Source: Neoechinorhynchus agilis (Eukaryota > Acanthocephala). From it: 64,000 nt of DNA. Position numbers and translations under genes: made by a program. The stretch covers positions 3,472,001 to 3,536,000 of the forward strand of contig CM121343.1 in NCBI GenBank assembly GCA_051530055.1, read 5' to 3'. The notes under the pieces were generated by a model. The model ran no database searches. It was not told the origin of the DNA and was given only the letters and a program-made list of their open reading frames with translations. Position 1 is the stretch's first letter, and each line of letters opens with the position of its first letter. Shown here piece after piece: positions 21,139-34,317 of the stretch.

Positions 21139-21531
21139 ATGAACACTTCGCTCATAAAACCTGGACGCAATGTAGTTTCTCTTAAACCATCGGGTTATAG
21201 GTCAGCAATAAAGCTTTCCCTTCGCTCGTGGGAAAAATTTAGATGGAAATTTAAAATGGAGGAGCTTTTGAATGCTTCAAAGACCAACATATCAAAGGCT
21301 TGTAACTTCCTATCTGTCTCTCCAAAGATTTTTACATCTCTGAACACTCAAGCTAGAACAACTATATTTAGGAAATTTATCAACCAAAGAATTGATTTTG
21401 AGGATCTTTTAGAAATTAACGTGGTGAAAAAAGTTTTTATTCCTAAATCAAAAGGAGCCACCTCAAGTCCAAACCATATTAAGATGTTAGCAATAAAGCT
21501 TTCCCTTCGCTCGTTCCAGATCTCTGAATAA
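21139..21531 (+). CDS. Unknown 130-codon ORF
   Basis: The frame is open from ATG to stop. The peptide is basic, with a repeated AIKLSLRS near both ends that reflects a direct DNA repeat (AGCAATAAAGCTTTCCCTTC at about 21205 and 21488). I do not recognise a domain. It may be repeat-derived. Confidence 0.2.
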   Translation: MNTSLIKPGRNVVSLKPSGYRSAIKLSLRSWEKFRWKFKMEELLNASKTNISKACNFLSVSPKIFTSLNTQARTTIFRKFINQRIDFEDLLEINVVKKVFIPKSKGATSSPNHIKMLAIKLSLRSFQISE

Positions 21532-21829
21532 AATTACTATCGACGATGCGAATAAACAGGAAGCTCCAATGATATTAATGCGATAAAGGCTACAACCCAG
21601 CTGCATTCCGAGAAAAACTTATAGTTAAACAAGTAACGAAGCGAATGAAATATTGTAAGCAAGTATGATTCTGGAAATACTATAAATTTAATTTGAAGGT
21701 CGATCTCAGCAAATAGACGGTTGCCATAGACATAGCACTCTTACATTTACGTAACCTTTTTTACTGCACAAGTCCAATCCGATTGTAAATGGTGAGTCTA
21801 ACCTCGATTCATCATTGTGGAAACTCTTC

Positions 21830-22990
21830 AAAAGTTTGTTTATTTGCATTTTTCCGATATGTATCAAAAGAATACATTATACTTTGACTTGTGTGGTAAA
21901 AAATACTTTATTGTAATGAAATATTTCGAAAGAGGAAACTTCGCCTTATCAATCATTTCGAGAAAATCCATTGTGATGGTAAATTTTGACTTTTTATGGT
22001 GAATATACTCGTCCGGTTGAAAATCATTTTATTATAATGAAATATTTCGAAGGAGGTAACCTCGCCTTATCAATCATTCCGAGAAAATCCATTGGGATGG
22101 TAAATTTTGACTTTTGTGGTGAATATACTCGTCCGGTTAAAAATCATTTTATTATAATGAAATATTTCGAAGGAGGTAACCTCGCCTCCTCGGTCATTTT
22201 TCCCAACGAGGCGAGGTTACCTCCTTCGAAATATCTCAAATAAATCAAATATTGACTTGTGTGGTGAATGTACTCGCCCTACTCAAAAAAAATCATTTTA
22301 TTGTAATGAAATATTTCGAAGGAGGTAACCTCGCCTCCTCGGTCATTTTTCCCAACGAGGCGAGGTTACCTTCTCGAAATATCTCAAATAAATCAAATAT
22401 TGACTTGTGTGGTGAATGTACTCGCCCTACTCAAAAAAAATCATTTTATTGTAATGAAGTTACCTCCTTCGAAATATCTCAAATAAATCAAATATTGACT
22501 TGTGGGTGAATTACTCGCCTATCAAAAAAATCATTTTATGAATGAAATATTTCGAAGGAGGAACCTCGCCTCCTGTCATTTTTCCCAACGAGGCGAGGTT
22601 ACCTCCTCGAAATATCTCAAATAAATCAAATATTGACTTGTGTGGTGAATGTACTCGCCCTACTCAAAAAAATCATTTTATTGTAATGAAATATTTCGAA
22701 GGAGGTAACCTCGCCTCCTCAGTCATTTTTCCCAACGAGGCGAGGTTACCTCCTTCGAAATATCTCAAATAAATCAAATATTGACTTGTGTGGTGAATAT
22801 ACTCGTCCTAATCAAAAAAATCATTTTATTGTAATGAAATATTTCGAAGGAGGTAACCTCGCCTCCTTGGTCATTTTTCCCAACGAGGCGAGGTTACCTC
22901 CTTCGAAATATCTCAAATAAATCAAATATTGACTTGTGTGGTGAATGTACTCGCCCTACTCAAAAAAATCATTTTATTGTAATTTCTCGA
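21830..22990 (+). repeat. Palindromic ~157-base satellite, cluster 1
   Basis: About seven tandem units. Each full unit has a hairpin with a stem of about 23 bases: TTCGAAGGAGGTAACCTCGC, a loop with GTCATTTTTCCCAAC, then GCGAGGTTACCTCCTTCGAA. It is followed by ATATCTCAAATAAATCAAAT, TTGACTTGTGTGGTGAATG and TACTCGCCCTACTC. The left units (21830-22160) are simpler and carry only the first stem arm followed by TATCAATCATTCCGAGAAAA. The same satellite lies in the opposite orientation at 37840-39950. Confidence 0.95.
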
Positions 22991-25690
22991 TATGATTACA
23001 CTTTGCAAACCGACAATCGAACCGATGGTGCATTCAAGTATGGTACTCAGTTTTTTTGAATTATGCAAAAAACAATGACCGCCAAGCTTCGTCTTAGGCC
23101 TTTTAATCTAAATTTCGATACCTTCGTCAACTCATAAATAGGAACTATCATCATTTCGTAATCGGCAACTTGGTAGCATTGTGTATCTTGATATATCAGC
23201 GTAGATTTTCACCTAGATAAGGTTAGGTACAGACGAAAAAGTGCCCATCTACTCTTTCTGTGGGTAAAAGTGTGAAGTTGAAATGTTATAGTTATGTGAC
23301 TATTAGAAAGATGGGAAAATTGAATAGGTTGTGATTGCGAATCGATGAATTGAGTGGAGAAAAGAATTGAATTTTAACAAGTGTCTACGTTGAGTAAGTT
23401 TACCCTTATCGAATGGAAACTTTTCCTTGCGTCTGGACTAAGGAATATCAATGCATAGGAATTTGTCTACGGAATTTTCTTCACAAATGCGATGTATTAT
23501 AACACCAATCAGCGGGGCATGCACGAGATGTCAAATTCGAAGACTTCAGCAACAAACACTTGTTGTCTTGCATCAATGAGTCATATCGTGAGGACACTTG
23601 TTTGATTTCCCAAGTGTCTCAGTCATTAGAGTCTAAATGCATGCAAAACTAAAAAGGGTTTACATGGAAGCAGAGAACAGGATTGTCTTTTTTCGTCGTT
23701 TTCAATACCACTTAGACTAATTAAAATTGTCATTTTAAATCTTAATTTGTATAGGTAATTATTATTTGAGTTTTGATTGACTGGAACATACACAATATCA
23801 ATGACAAAAAGTTGTCAACTCGCAAAATGATTTATTGTCCTGGAATTTATTGATCCTTCCGCCACCGTCTGCTACGATTTGTGTCCAAATATGTTTCAAG
23901 TTGACCCAAGTGTCGTCTTACACATTCTTGAACTCTGATAGACGCCACCCGCGACACTTTTGTCTAACGGTTCCACACTGTTTCCGATATTTGATGCAAT
24001 TTCATACCACCACCACCACCACGTTGGTGTAACCTAACATCCACTTGTGCTCAGCCATTCTGTCACGATGTGATCACCATCAAGACCTTTACTGCTTCGG
24101 TCAACAAACTTCTTCACTATCACGGCGCCGCGGCGACCTATACCAACACTTGCGGAGTGAGAGAAGCAACACAAAACAGAAAAGTACTTGTCACCTTCCA
24201 CTTTTGAGAACAACCAGCAGAAAGCAAGCTCCTATCTTACCAGTCAATACACACAATTTTTATACTTTCACACCTTTACAAGTGTGCATCTAATGAAAAA
24301 ATGGCGAGGTACGAGGATTTCTCCTTCTTTTCATATACAGTTTTGCAATCAAGTCGTCGTCGTCGCCGATTCAAATACCCACTCGTTGCCGTTTTTTTTA
24401 ATATTCGCTATCTCAATCCTTCAAAATGTCTCGCTGTCAACTTTATCGGGTCACCACTACCTCTCAGCCGGCATCATTTCCCGTTCCACCACTTTCTATC
24501 TACACCAACACGAATCACGTTCGTTAAAAAAAAGATTGCACTTGTTTACAGTGGCGACGTGTTGCAGTTAATTTTAAAAGTAGAATTGTGTATACCGAAA
24601 CGCCCACAACATGACACTTGATTCAAATTCCTTTTTGAGAATACCGTTTCGCTTTTTGTATTTTTTGAATTATCAGATAATTTATTTCTGAAGGCCGTCG
24701 CCTATTGTTTGAATTCGTTCAGAAATAAATTATTTGATTAAGGATTTCCCCGATATTTCACTTCTCGGATAATTCAGGCGAACACTCTATCCGATAATCC
24801 AAGATACTGAAATGTATTGATAGAAACAAATGATTATTGTCGTTTGAGAGGCAACGCGTGTGTGATTGCTTCGGCCGAGTTGTGCAACCGCCTAGGCTGG
24901 CGACTGCTGAATGTCGAGAGGCATCTCTTTTACTCAGTCACTCTACCGGAGTAGTTGGATATTGTGGCCTACTCAATATGATACAAACACACACACAGAG
25001 ATATGATGTGTATGGTTCCAAATGTCACATTTCTTTGACATTTAGGATCATCGGCAGTGCGGTCCTCAGGAAACCCATGCACCAACTTATGCCGATTTTC
25101 CTTCGCATCCTCAGTCAATGTTTGTACACTCATTAACGAAATCAATGCGGGTTTAATTTTGCTTTTAGGTTTAGTGACTCAAAATAGTCCGGATAACCTT
25201 CACGCAGCAGCAGCAGCAATGTCAGCTTTTAGGTGAATCGAATTTGTCGAAGGCACACTTTATTAAGCGACCGGCACCTGCTTTGCCATCACAACCGTCA
25301 CTGATCTAGTAATTTAATTATTCGATAGATTAACATGGAGGCCGGAATGGCCGACCCTTTATAACGGTATTATGCGTATCAAACCTTAAACATCTTGCTT
25401 TTAATGCTAATATATTGGCCAAACTGGTCTATGATGATCGTCTCTACATTTGCAACGATGATAACGTTTGAACACCACCGCATTTTACTCTTCTGTTAAA
25501 GATATGAACGAAGACGATACTGACTATCAAAAATAACGATGAATTATGTTAGAAGGTTTAAGGGTCTTATTTGGAACAACGCAATGAGTATTGGTTTGAT
25601 TGGTTAGTTGATTACTTCAACTACACAGCTCAGAAAAAATTCGCTTTAAATTTAAGTTTCCATATATATCGCTGCATGTGTAAATTCAAG
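22991..25690. other. Long non-coding stretch with one strong hairpin
   Basis: No supported gene. Near 24673-24739 ATCAGATAATTTATTTCTGA and TTCAGAAATAAATTATTTGA form a near-perfect 20-base stem around a 25-base loop. A CA-repeat and short ORFs without domain signatures occur at 23.8-25.1 kb. The signal-peptide exon of the receptor downstream could lie in this stretch, but I could not place it. Confidence 0.35.
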
Positions 25691-25739
25691 CGATCGTTTG
25701 AATGTCGATAAAAATTCAAATGAACGAGGTCAAAGGTAC

Positions 25740-28700
25740 ACTCGACCACCCATGGATCTCACGGTTATTGAGAATGAAAACGCCACAATGCACTGCGAAC
25801 TAGAAAGTCCTCATGGAGAAGTTCAGTGGGTCAAAGATAATTTAGCAATGGGTTGTACATCTTCTTTTAAAGTCTAATAGCATATTTATTGTATAGGATA
25901 CGAAAGGGAACTTCACGCGTTCCCCACTATGAAGGTTCAAGGCGATGAAACAAAAGGACAGTACAATCTGTTCATACAAAACGCTCAATTAATCGACCGA
26001 GGAAATTATTCTTGCGAAGTGTCTCCGTACAGATCGTACAGCCATTTAAAGCGGACTGCATTTTTGAACGTTATATGTATGTAATATTCGTTGTGAGTAC
26101 AATATTCCCATGGATGTATTTTAGCTCCTCCCAAGTTCATGAGTATTAATGCTTCAAGCAACGTTCAAGAAATGAGATCGTTGGATAATAATTACATGCT
26201 CAAAGTGAACTACGATGAAGAGGAAATTGAACTCGACTGTACGGCATCCGGCGCTTTTCCTGAGTCATACATTCGATGGCGAGTAACTAATCATGGTAGC
26301 GCTTTGCAGGAACATTACATTGCGGAAATGTTAAAACGACAGGAGCAATTTAGAATGAGAGTGGAATCCCAATACGGTAAGTGCTGAAGCGCATATGAAT
26401 AATGGGTCATTGTAATCCAATAGTTGTTAATTGAGTTAAGATATTGATTTCGAAGGATAGGAAGGTGTATTATTTACGCTTTCAAATGAATCCATGTTTA
26501 TTTTTTCATTTGTATTATCTGATGCCGTGTCTTAGTATGCTAATCACTGTTATTTCGCCTGCAACGATTTGTTTGCTTAACTTTATGTGAAGTCCCCTTC
26601 GGGTTAGTTACTCCATTAGTGAATATAATGTTAGATTATTTATCAGAAATGATAATGCAGTCGACCAATCGATTGGTAATGCTACCCTTAGATATGATTT
26701 ATATAGACATCGTGTACACTTCAGTTTGCACTTGTGGTGGTGAAATAAGTAACTAATGAAGTTGTTGGTACGACGAATATGAAATCAAAAAATAATAAAT
26801 TCATTTTAGGCAATTATTGGACCTATGATGTTATAGGCAAATTAAAACTATCGGTTAGAAAACAGTTAAATGGAATACACTTAGCATGTGAAGCTCAACA
26901 TCCTGCACTTCGTGGTTTAATACTGCGATCGTCCGTAATTTTAACCGTGCTATGTAGGTAGCGTTCTAAATGCTACTTTTAAATTCAGTTGCTTCAATAG
27001 GGCCTCCAACGTTCGTAAATGTATTTTCACCACCCAACGAAGCAAAGTATGCAGTTGCTGGGAAAAAATACAATGTAAGATGCGAAGTTCATGGAGGAAA
27101 TCCTACTCCCAGATTCGAGTGGACACTCAACGGAGATAGCTTATATGGTCCAAGACCTGGAATCCGATCTGACCAAGAAGGAGTATTCATTGATGACTGC
27201 TCATTTGTTGCAAAAGTCGGCAGAAATTTGACCAATCTTACTTGCGCTGTATCTAACGAATACACCACTAGTTCGCGATCTTCGCTAAATCAAAGAAATT
27301 TCCATTTAAATCAAACACTGTCGCTTGAAACCTATTATGGACCAACCTCCATTCGGCTGATTCAGTCCAATTATACAAATGGCATCAACGGTGGCCTGAT
27401 TAGTGCCGTCGAAGGCGAGAGGCTAATCTTAGCATGTGAAGCGTCGTTTGTGTATCCAAGTGCAAGTATTTCTTGGTTATTGGATGGTTTAAACATAATG
27501 CCGGTAAAAGAATCGGTCACAAATGGTATAGAATATTTTAATCTTACAAGCTGGATCGATATTTTAACAAGCCGATCTCATAACAAAAAGCAATTGACAT
27601 GTACCGCAATGAATAATGTGGCTCAAATATCGAGATCTATGAGTGCCGAGATCAATGTTATCTGTTAGCTCCTGTCAGTTGTCTTTAATTTTTTGACACT
27701 ACGCTTTTAGACGGTATTGATACAATAATAATTAATGGATATAAACGTGGGCATGTACTCGGCGTATCGAAAATCTTAGTTCTCGTTTGTCATGTAAAGG
27801 GCGGGAACCCACTGCCTAATGTCACTTGGTTTGCAAGTTAGTGAAATTATATATGTAACAAGTGGATTCAATTTTGTATTAAATGTATAGACAAGGGAGC
27901 AATACCATCAGAGTATGATATTACGAATGATGGAATCGTTTCTATAATGAGGAAAACTCTTCAACAAAATGACAGTGGCGCCTCCTATATGTGCCAGGCA
28001 AGTGTTCAGCACATGGGCCACATCAAGTTGAAATCTGCCAGTGTAAAGATTAAAATGCACTGTTAGTAATTTGAAGTGAACTTAATTCTGCTCATATTTC
28101 AATCTAGTTGGACCGACAACAATAAAGTTGCTTGGCTTAAAGAATATATACGAAGTCGATGAAGTTGTGAATATTGTGTGCGAGTCAAATTTGTGCAACC
28201 CTAAACCTGTTGTTGCATTGTCTATCAAAAGACCGGTGCTTGGAGTACTGAAATTACGGACTAAACCAACAATAACGGCAAACGATCAGACAAGAGTAAA
28301 AGGCGAAGGCTACTTCGTAAAGGCAACAGCACAGGTAATACATTAAGTTCTTATTAATCGAAAAAGGATCGTAAAAATTTAGCATATTATCAGTGAGTTC
28401 GATCACCTTTCTGTGGTTCAGTGTGACATTTCATTCCCTGGATCTCCGTTGAGTATTAGTAGAACTGAGAAAAGTCATATAATAAGAGTGCACCGTAAGT
28501 AAAACATCATTTCCATTAAAATTTGAACAAATTCAAAACAGATAAACCGCGGTTTATTAACGACCATAATCGATTTAATATAACTGAGAATGAAAATATT
28601 GTTATAAAGGCTGAAATAACTGCGTACCCAGATAACGTATTTTTCCGATGGCTTAATCCTCAAATGCAAGAAATAAGATCTGAAATGAGACACAACAATA

Positions 28701-31131
28701 GAGCAAGCGCGATCGCTAAAGGCCCGCTTCTCTTTTTACATAATGTTCATCGATCAATGTCGGGTATTTATGTTTGTGAGGCGAACAATTCAGTTGGAAC
28801 AAGCCAGCAACATTTTGAGTTGAATGTTTTCTGTGAGTATGACCAATGCTAAGCCTTACTTACATCATTGAGTCTTAGATGTTCCAAATGTAGAAATCAT
28901 GAATGACTCTCTAATTTTGATACCAAAGACACCATCGACGCTGACCTGCCAGGTTGATGCTAATCCGCTATCCGTAAATGCTATTTCGTAGGTTCTTAGT
29001 CGTCCAGTGTTATTTGAATAGCATTACCTTTTTAATTAGTTGGTTTAAAAACTCAATTAATCTTCCTAACAAAGCACCTGGCCATCAAGTTATATTCAGA
29101 GATGGTCAACTTCTTTTAAAAATATATAACACCACCGAACAAGATGCCGGTCAATATTCGTGCCATGCTGAAAATGCATTAGGGACTAATTTTAAATCAG
29201 TCTCAGTTCACGTTAAAAGTAAGTAAATTTCACATTAATCATCTTTTGATTTAATAACATTTTATACTACAACTAACTGGGATCCATTATCTCACTCGCA
29301 ATAACCTTTAATTTTTTGCTATCTGTTTGTTGAAATTGGACTTTTAGTCGTAGTTTCAGAAATTTGTGAATTCTAAAAGCAGAGAAAGTGCATGATAATT
29401 TTTAATTATTGTCTTGTATTCGACTCACATATTATTGATAACTGACAAAGACGAAGAGTGTTGATGATATTCTCAGTTAGCCTGTAGGTTCGAAAATACA
29501 TCTATAACTTTAGCTGGATTGGATATGACCTCTGATCCGTTACAAAAAGTGAAAGTTTAACGTTTAACAATACACTGAAAATATCTCAGTTTATATTTAT
29601 GCCTTCAGCTCCGCCACGTATTCTAAAAGATCCATCAAATACTAAGTATGCTGCAGAGTCAGGTAAACGCCTGACCGCATTTATAAAATGCGTCGTTAAG
29701 GCAGTTCCTAATGTGGATATATCATGGACTATGGTTCGAAGACATTTTCATGCATGACCTAACTATAATTCTTAGGCTGACATGAACGATCAAGTCGAAG
29801 TTCTAAAGATGTACATCAAAAATAACTCAAAATATAAAACTAATCAAACGACAACAAACAATTTCGTTCACATCGCCACTCTGGCCATTGATAATTTCGC
29901 AAATTCTGATCAGCGTTCGTACCTATGCATAGCTGAAAATGAGTTGGGCAAAGACAAAGCCGAGATTCAATTAAGAGCTTTAAGTATGTTGCATATATTT
30001 TCTACTACTGGATTTAATTATCATTTTAGGCCCACCCGACGCACCAACAAATCTCAGATTGCTGAATAAGACGTTCGAATCGATCTCAATCACTTGGGAT
30101 CCTGGTTTTAGTGGAGGAAAGCCTCAGTGGTTTGGAATTCGATGTCGCGAACGTGATAGCAATGTCATGATCATTGTAACGACCGATGAGGTGCCCCATT
30201 AACTTGCATTTTACAATCTAAAGACTTGCTTTTAGGGAGCTGTATCGTACACGGTTAAGCAACTTACACCCAAAACCCATTACTTGATAGACATCAAAGC
30301 CATTAATGAACTTGGACAAAGTAATTGGGTTCCCGAGCCTGAAATGCGCGTTGAGACGGATGGAGAGACATTTTCAGTCTCCGGGCTCACTTATTTCGAC
30401 ACTCAAAGCACTTCTCCACGTCTTCCAGTACTTTTGGTGTTCATGATTTGCACAATAAGCGCTTGCCTGCTGCTTTTTACAGTAGTTATCATCACTTGCG
30501 TTGTACAAAGGAACAAACAAAGTAACAATGACCTTGGTATTTCGTTTTAAACGCCGCTGGATTTTCTCTAAAATACATTCTTTTTCTCTGCAAAGAAAGT
30601 ACAATGACAAATACCTTTGAAACGGACCCAAATACAGCCGAAGTATTAAGCAGAGAGGGGGATTGTCTACCTCGTCAGCTCGAACCTTCTCTCTTTTTCG
30701 AAACAACTCATTATAAGGGTTACAAACGATTCCAAGTAAGGAATATCAAATATATAATTTATACCTATTCTTAGCCTGATGATGCCACGACGCCCTTATT
30801 TCATGAATCTAATATGCAAGGTGGATCGTCTCCAAATAGTGCCAATTACAATACCTGCGATACTAGTGGAAGAGTACGGCGTGATACTACAAGGCATTAC
30901 AATTTGTACGGGCGCTCTTTGAATGCTATCATTCAGGGAAATACTGTAAATGTAAGTTTAGTCGAACGTTTACTCATTGTTGATTATTTCAAAAAAATAC
31001 AGCAATTTTCACAATCTTCATATGATAATCTGCCATATTCTACACGAGAAATCATATCAAAAAACGAAGCAACAAAGACCAATGACTCGTGCTCGCAAGT
31101 GAACTCACCCCTTCACGCAAAAGACTCTTAA
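25740..31131 (+). CDS. SNS/hibris/SYG-2/nephrin-like IgSF adhesion receptor
   Basis: About 19 exons: up to 25851, 25897-26076, 26125-26376, 26810-26953, 27001-27663, 27711-27836, 27891-28061, 28108-28334, 28394-28494, 28542-28832, 28879-28987, 29040-29218, 29609-29733, 29776-29983, 30030-30190, 30236-~30545, ~30600-30735, 30775-30951 and 31003-31131. They encode about nine Ig domains, one FN3 (PPDAPTNLRLL ... ITWDPGFSGG), a transmembrane helix (VLLVFMICTISACLLLFTVV) and a ~170-residue tail with the tyrosine motif SSYDNLPYST. The first Ig (ENATMHCELESPHGEVQWVK) and the Ig-FN3-TM order fit the nephrin/SNS/SYG-2 family, which binds kirre/SYG-1-type partners in myoblast fusion, filtration slits and synapse placement. 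The signal peptide exon was not found, and the junction near 30545/30600 is uncertain. A shorter tail ending ...NNDLGISF at 30550 results if that intron is retained. Confidence 0.85.
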
Positions 31132-31444
31132 GCTAAGCCAATCTTACTCGTTAAATGCTGAATGGTATTATCGAGGACTGCGACATATAAACTTATCGTG
31201 AAATGTAATAATTTGTTCATTTTCTGTCATGCATATAAACCGGTTCCGTAGAATGAGCTCGGGAAAAGTCACAAATGTAAACTCACAAAACCACTCAGTC
31301 ACCGTGGCAAAGAAGGTTGATGATTGTTTTTGGCTACTTAACTTTTCGAATGCGAATCTTGGCTGCCTGTGATTTCTTTTTTACTAAAAAACATTCATTT
31401 ATTCAATCAGAAATTTATCCAATAAAAAGTCAGACCACAGGAAG

Positions 31445-32285
31445 AGGCGTGAGATTAACTCCGTTTTTTTGTCAATTCGATTTTTGTGATGAAGCAAATA
31501 AAATGATACGTCTTTGTGACCTTTAAAAAGTTCATCACTTTATTAAGACAGGTCTACAAAATACTTCCCATGACTTCTGATTATAATTTAATAGAATAAG
31601 AAGTAAGATTAACTCCGTTTTTTTGCCAATTCGATTTTTGTGATAAAGCAAATAAAATGACACGTCTTTGTGACCTTTAAAAAGTTCATCACTTTATTAA
31701 GACAGGTCTACAAAATGCTTCCCGTGATTTCTGATTATAATTTAATAGAATAAGAAGTAAGATTAACTCCGTTTTTTTGTCAATTCGATTTTTGTGATGA
31801 AGCAAATAAAATGATACGTTTTTGTGACCTTTAAAAAGTTCATCACTTTATTAAGACAGGTCTACAAAATGCTTCCCGTGATTTCTGATTATAATTTAAT
31901 AGAATAAGAAGTAAGATTAACTCCGTTTTTTTGTCAATTCGATTTTTGCGATGAAGCAAATAAAATGATACGTTTTTGTGACCTTTAAAAAGTTCATCAC
32001 TTTATTAAGACAGGTCTATAAAATGCTTCCCGTGATTTCTGATTATAATTTAATAGAATAAGAAATAAGATTAACTCCGTTTTTTTGTCAATTCGATTTT
32101 TGTGATGAAGCAAATAAAATGACACGTCTTTGTGACCTTTAAAAAGTTCATCACTTTAGTAAGACAGGTCTACAAAATGCTTCCCGTGATTTCTGATTAT
32201 AATTTAATAGAATAAGAAATAAGATTAACTCCGTTTTTTTTGCCAATTCGATTTTTGTGATGAAGCAAATAAAATGAAATGTTCT
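31445..32285 (+). repeat. ~154-base tandem array
   Basis: Five full copies and a partial sixth, starting near 31451, 31606, 31760, 31913, 32066 and 32221. Each has AGATTAACTCCGTTTTTTTG, GAAGCAAATAAAATGA, TGACCTTTAAAAAGTTCATC and TGCTTCCCGTGATTTCTGAT. Copies differ by a few substitutions. The array lies 0.3 kb downstream of the IgSF receptor gene. From 31132 to 31444 and from 32286 to 32690 no gene is supported; an open 73-codon frame at 32419 has no recognisable features. Confidence 0.93.
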
Positions 32286-32690
32286 TTTAAAATATTATTT
32301 TGCCCTATCACTTGAAAGATATCAAAATGTCGAAGGATTATTGTTTAGAAGTCTTCACCCAGTAAATAATTTTTTTTATTAGAAAGGTTCTACGAACTTC
32401 GTTTGGTTCATCATCAGTTTGTTATTTGATCCCCTTACGAGGTTCGTAGAACGTTTTTTGAATCGAAAAAATCATTTACCCGGTGGAGACTTCTATACAA
32501 TAATCCTAATTGAAGAATGTTTTTTAAATATTTCTCCAAAGGAAAGGGAACGCAGTGTATTACGATTAATCGAATACATTAATTGGAAAATCAATTATAA
32601 TTCATTTTTCCTTTATTGTGCATTACACGTTATTTTTTGATTGTGCGTGTTTATAGCCGAATATCATTTATATATATAGTTTGATGGCCA

Positions 32691-33811
32691 CTATGCACCT
32701 CCAGAGCAAGCGGTTCCAACGAGAGCACTTGAGCGCATTTTCCAAATTCCGTTGTAGCGTTCAGGCATCACCATACATAGATAATTAACCCGTAATCCCA
32801 TTAACCGGACCGCTTCTATATTAGGCGGACGATTAGTTAAATAGGCAGTGATTGCTTCTGCGGTAGGCGCATGGCCTGCTACGAGAACATTGACCGTTCC
32901 ACCTTTTTGTTTGCCCTTTAACCTTTCAGCGTGATCTAAGATTCTATTCGTCACTCGTGCACTTCGAGCATAATACTCCAACTCAGTTTCTAAACGGTTC
33001 ACTTGAGAAGTAAATGGACGATTACTAGTTCCATAGCAATTGTGAATACCATTTGCTTGCCACTCAGCAATTGTAAGGAACGGGAATTCCGGAAGCTTTT
33101 GCAGGAAAGGATTCCAACTAAAACATTCAAACAAATCCATATCCATATGTATACAAGTATCCGCCGATTTATTTCCATCAAGTACTCCTTTAGCCGTTTG
33201 AACAGTACGTGTCGATGGTGAACAGTAGCAGAGATCAATTAATATCTTGTTAATCCGCAAGATTTGACCAACCTTAACAGCCCCTTCTTGACCATTGCGA
33301 GTCAAAGGAGTGTCATAGGAATATTCCAATATATAACGCCGTTTGAATCATCGATTCTCTTATCAATGGATCGATTCTTGAGAGTCGATAATGTCGGAAG
33401 CCTAGCTGGCATGTTAGAATGAAATGGAGTGTACTGAATCGTCTGACCACCATAGACATTTTCACCTTGTACTGAAAGTGATTTACTAATCCAGTCTGGT
33501 ACTGCAGCAAGACCATTTGATCCATTCATCATTGGCATGCTTAGATCTGCGGATTGACCGAATACTGCATCCACGCGCTCCCCGTGACGGATAATGATTA
33601 ATCGAATATCGGGTTCCGAATCGTTTCGTTTGAAAATCATGTATTGATGGGATTGTTGAGGTCCCAAAGCAACTTGGGACAGTGAATGGGGAGGATACCT
33701 GTCAAGAGCAAGTGTTGGAGTTGGTTGAGGCATCAAAGACGAGTACGAATTCCAATAAGGAGCATAGTTAGAATTCGTGAAGGGGACTACTTGAGGTGAA
33801 TAGTTGTTCAT
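32691..33811 (-). CDS. Two-histidine phosphatase domain protein (UBASH3/STS-like), split in two frames
   Basis: The upstream frame (33811 to 33302) has a Pro-rich N-terminus and then LIIIRHGERVDAVFG (residues 72-86), the catalytic phosphohistidine motif. The second frame (to 32691) supplies DTPLTRNGQEGAVKVGQ, CSPSTRTVQTAKGVL (the Arg motif) and VLVAGHAPTAEA (the second His). Motif order and wording match the histidine phosphatase domain of UBASH3/STS proteins and nematode relatives. The two parts overlap by 28 bases in different frames around 33302-33329, and no GT-AG intron there would keep DTPLTRNG. This means a real frameshift (pseudogene), a sequencing error or an undetected tiny exon. 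The product would lack the UBA and SH3 domains of vertebrate UBASH3. Confidence 0.7.
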
Positions 33812-33908
33812 GGCTTTTTAAGCAAATTTCATTTGACAATCTTAAACGAAAATGCGATATCGTAGCGTAAGTGGCTCTAGTAAACTCGCGGTTCAAACGC
33901 TAGTTTCT

Positions 33909-34317
33909 ATGGTTCGCTTGTGCCCATTTTGTTGTTCAAACAAAGGAATGAAAATGCGTATACATGCATCTCACGTTCCCTCATAAACACTTTGCTCATT
34001 TGAATAGTATGAGGCAGAAGTGGCGTGTCTGCACTAAAACGCACTTTCCTCATGAGTGCAGCAGAAAAGAAGGCCTAGCGTGCCGCCAACTATCCAACGG
34101 AGAATTAAACGCCATGAACTGTCATGAACTAATGTGTGCACGGTGCTTTACTCACCACAACCTGATTCGAACGTTCGTCATTGAAAGGATGTCACTGAAT
34201 ACTCCGGAGTTCTTGGAACACTTGCTCGAAAAAGATTTTAAACTTAGACGTCTCGTCAAAGACTGTAGCTCCCTAAATTACCATCAACGATTGCCCAAAG
34301 AACCACCGATCCGCTAA
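33909..34317 (+). CDS. Small Cys/His-rich ORFs, possible zinc-binding protein
   Basis: Two overlapping plus-strand frames are Cys/His-rich. From 33909 comes MVRLCPFCCSNKGMKMRIHA, looking like the start of a zinc finger. From 33964 a 117-codon frame contains NCHELMCARCFTHHNL, CTKTHFPHEC and LEHLLEKDFKLRRLV. They start about 100-150 bases from the divergent phosphatase gene. I could not find a splice that joins them in frame. The second frame runs into the tandem repeat at its 3' end. Not recognised as a known family. Confidence 0.3.

Noticed and set aside
21800-23000. The regular 157-base palindromic repeats looked at first like a CRISPR array.
   Set aside because: There are no unique spacers: the whole unit is repeated. 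The setting is a eukaryotic chromosome with spliced genes. It is a satellite.
23835-25136. A chain of overlapping plus-strand ORFs (65-127 codons) as a possible gene.
   Set aside because: Peptides are low in complexity with no domain, and they overlap each other in different frames. No splice pattern joins them.
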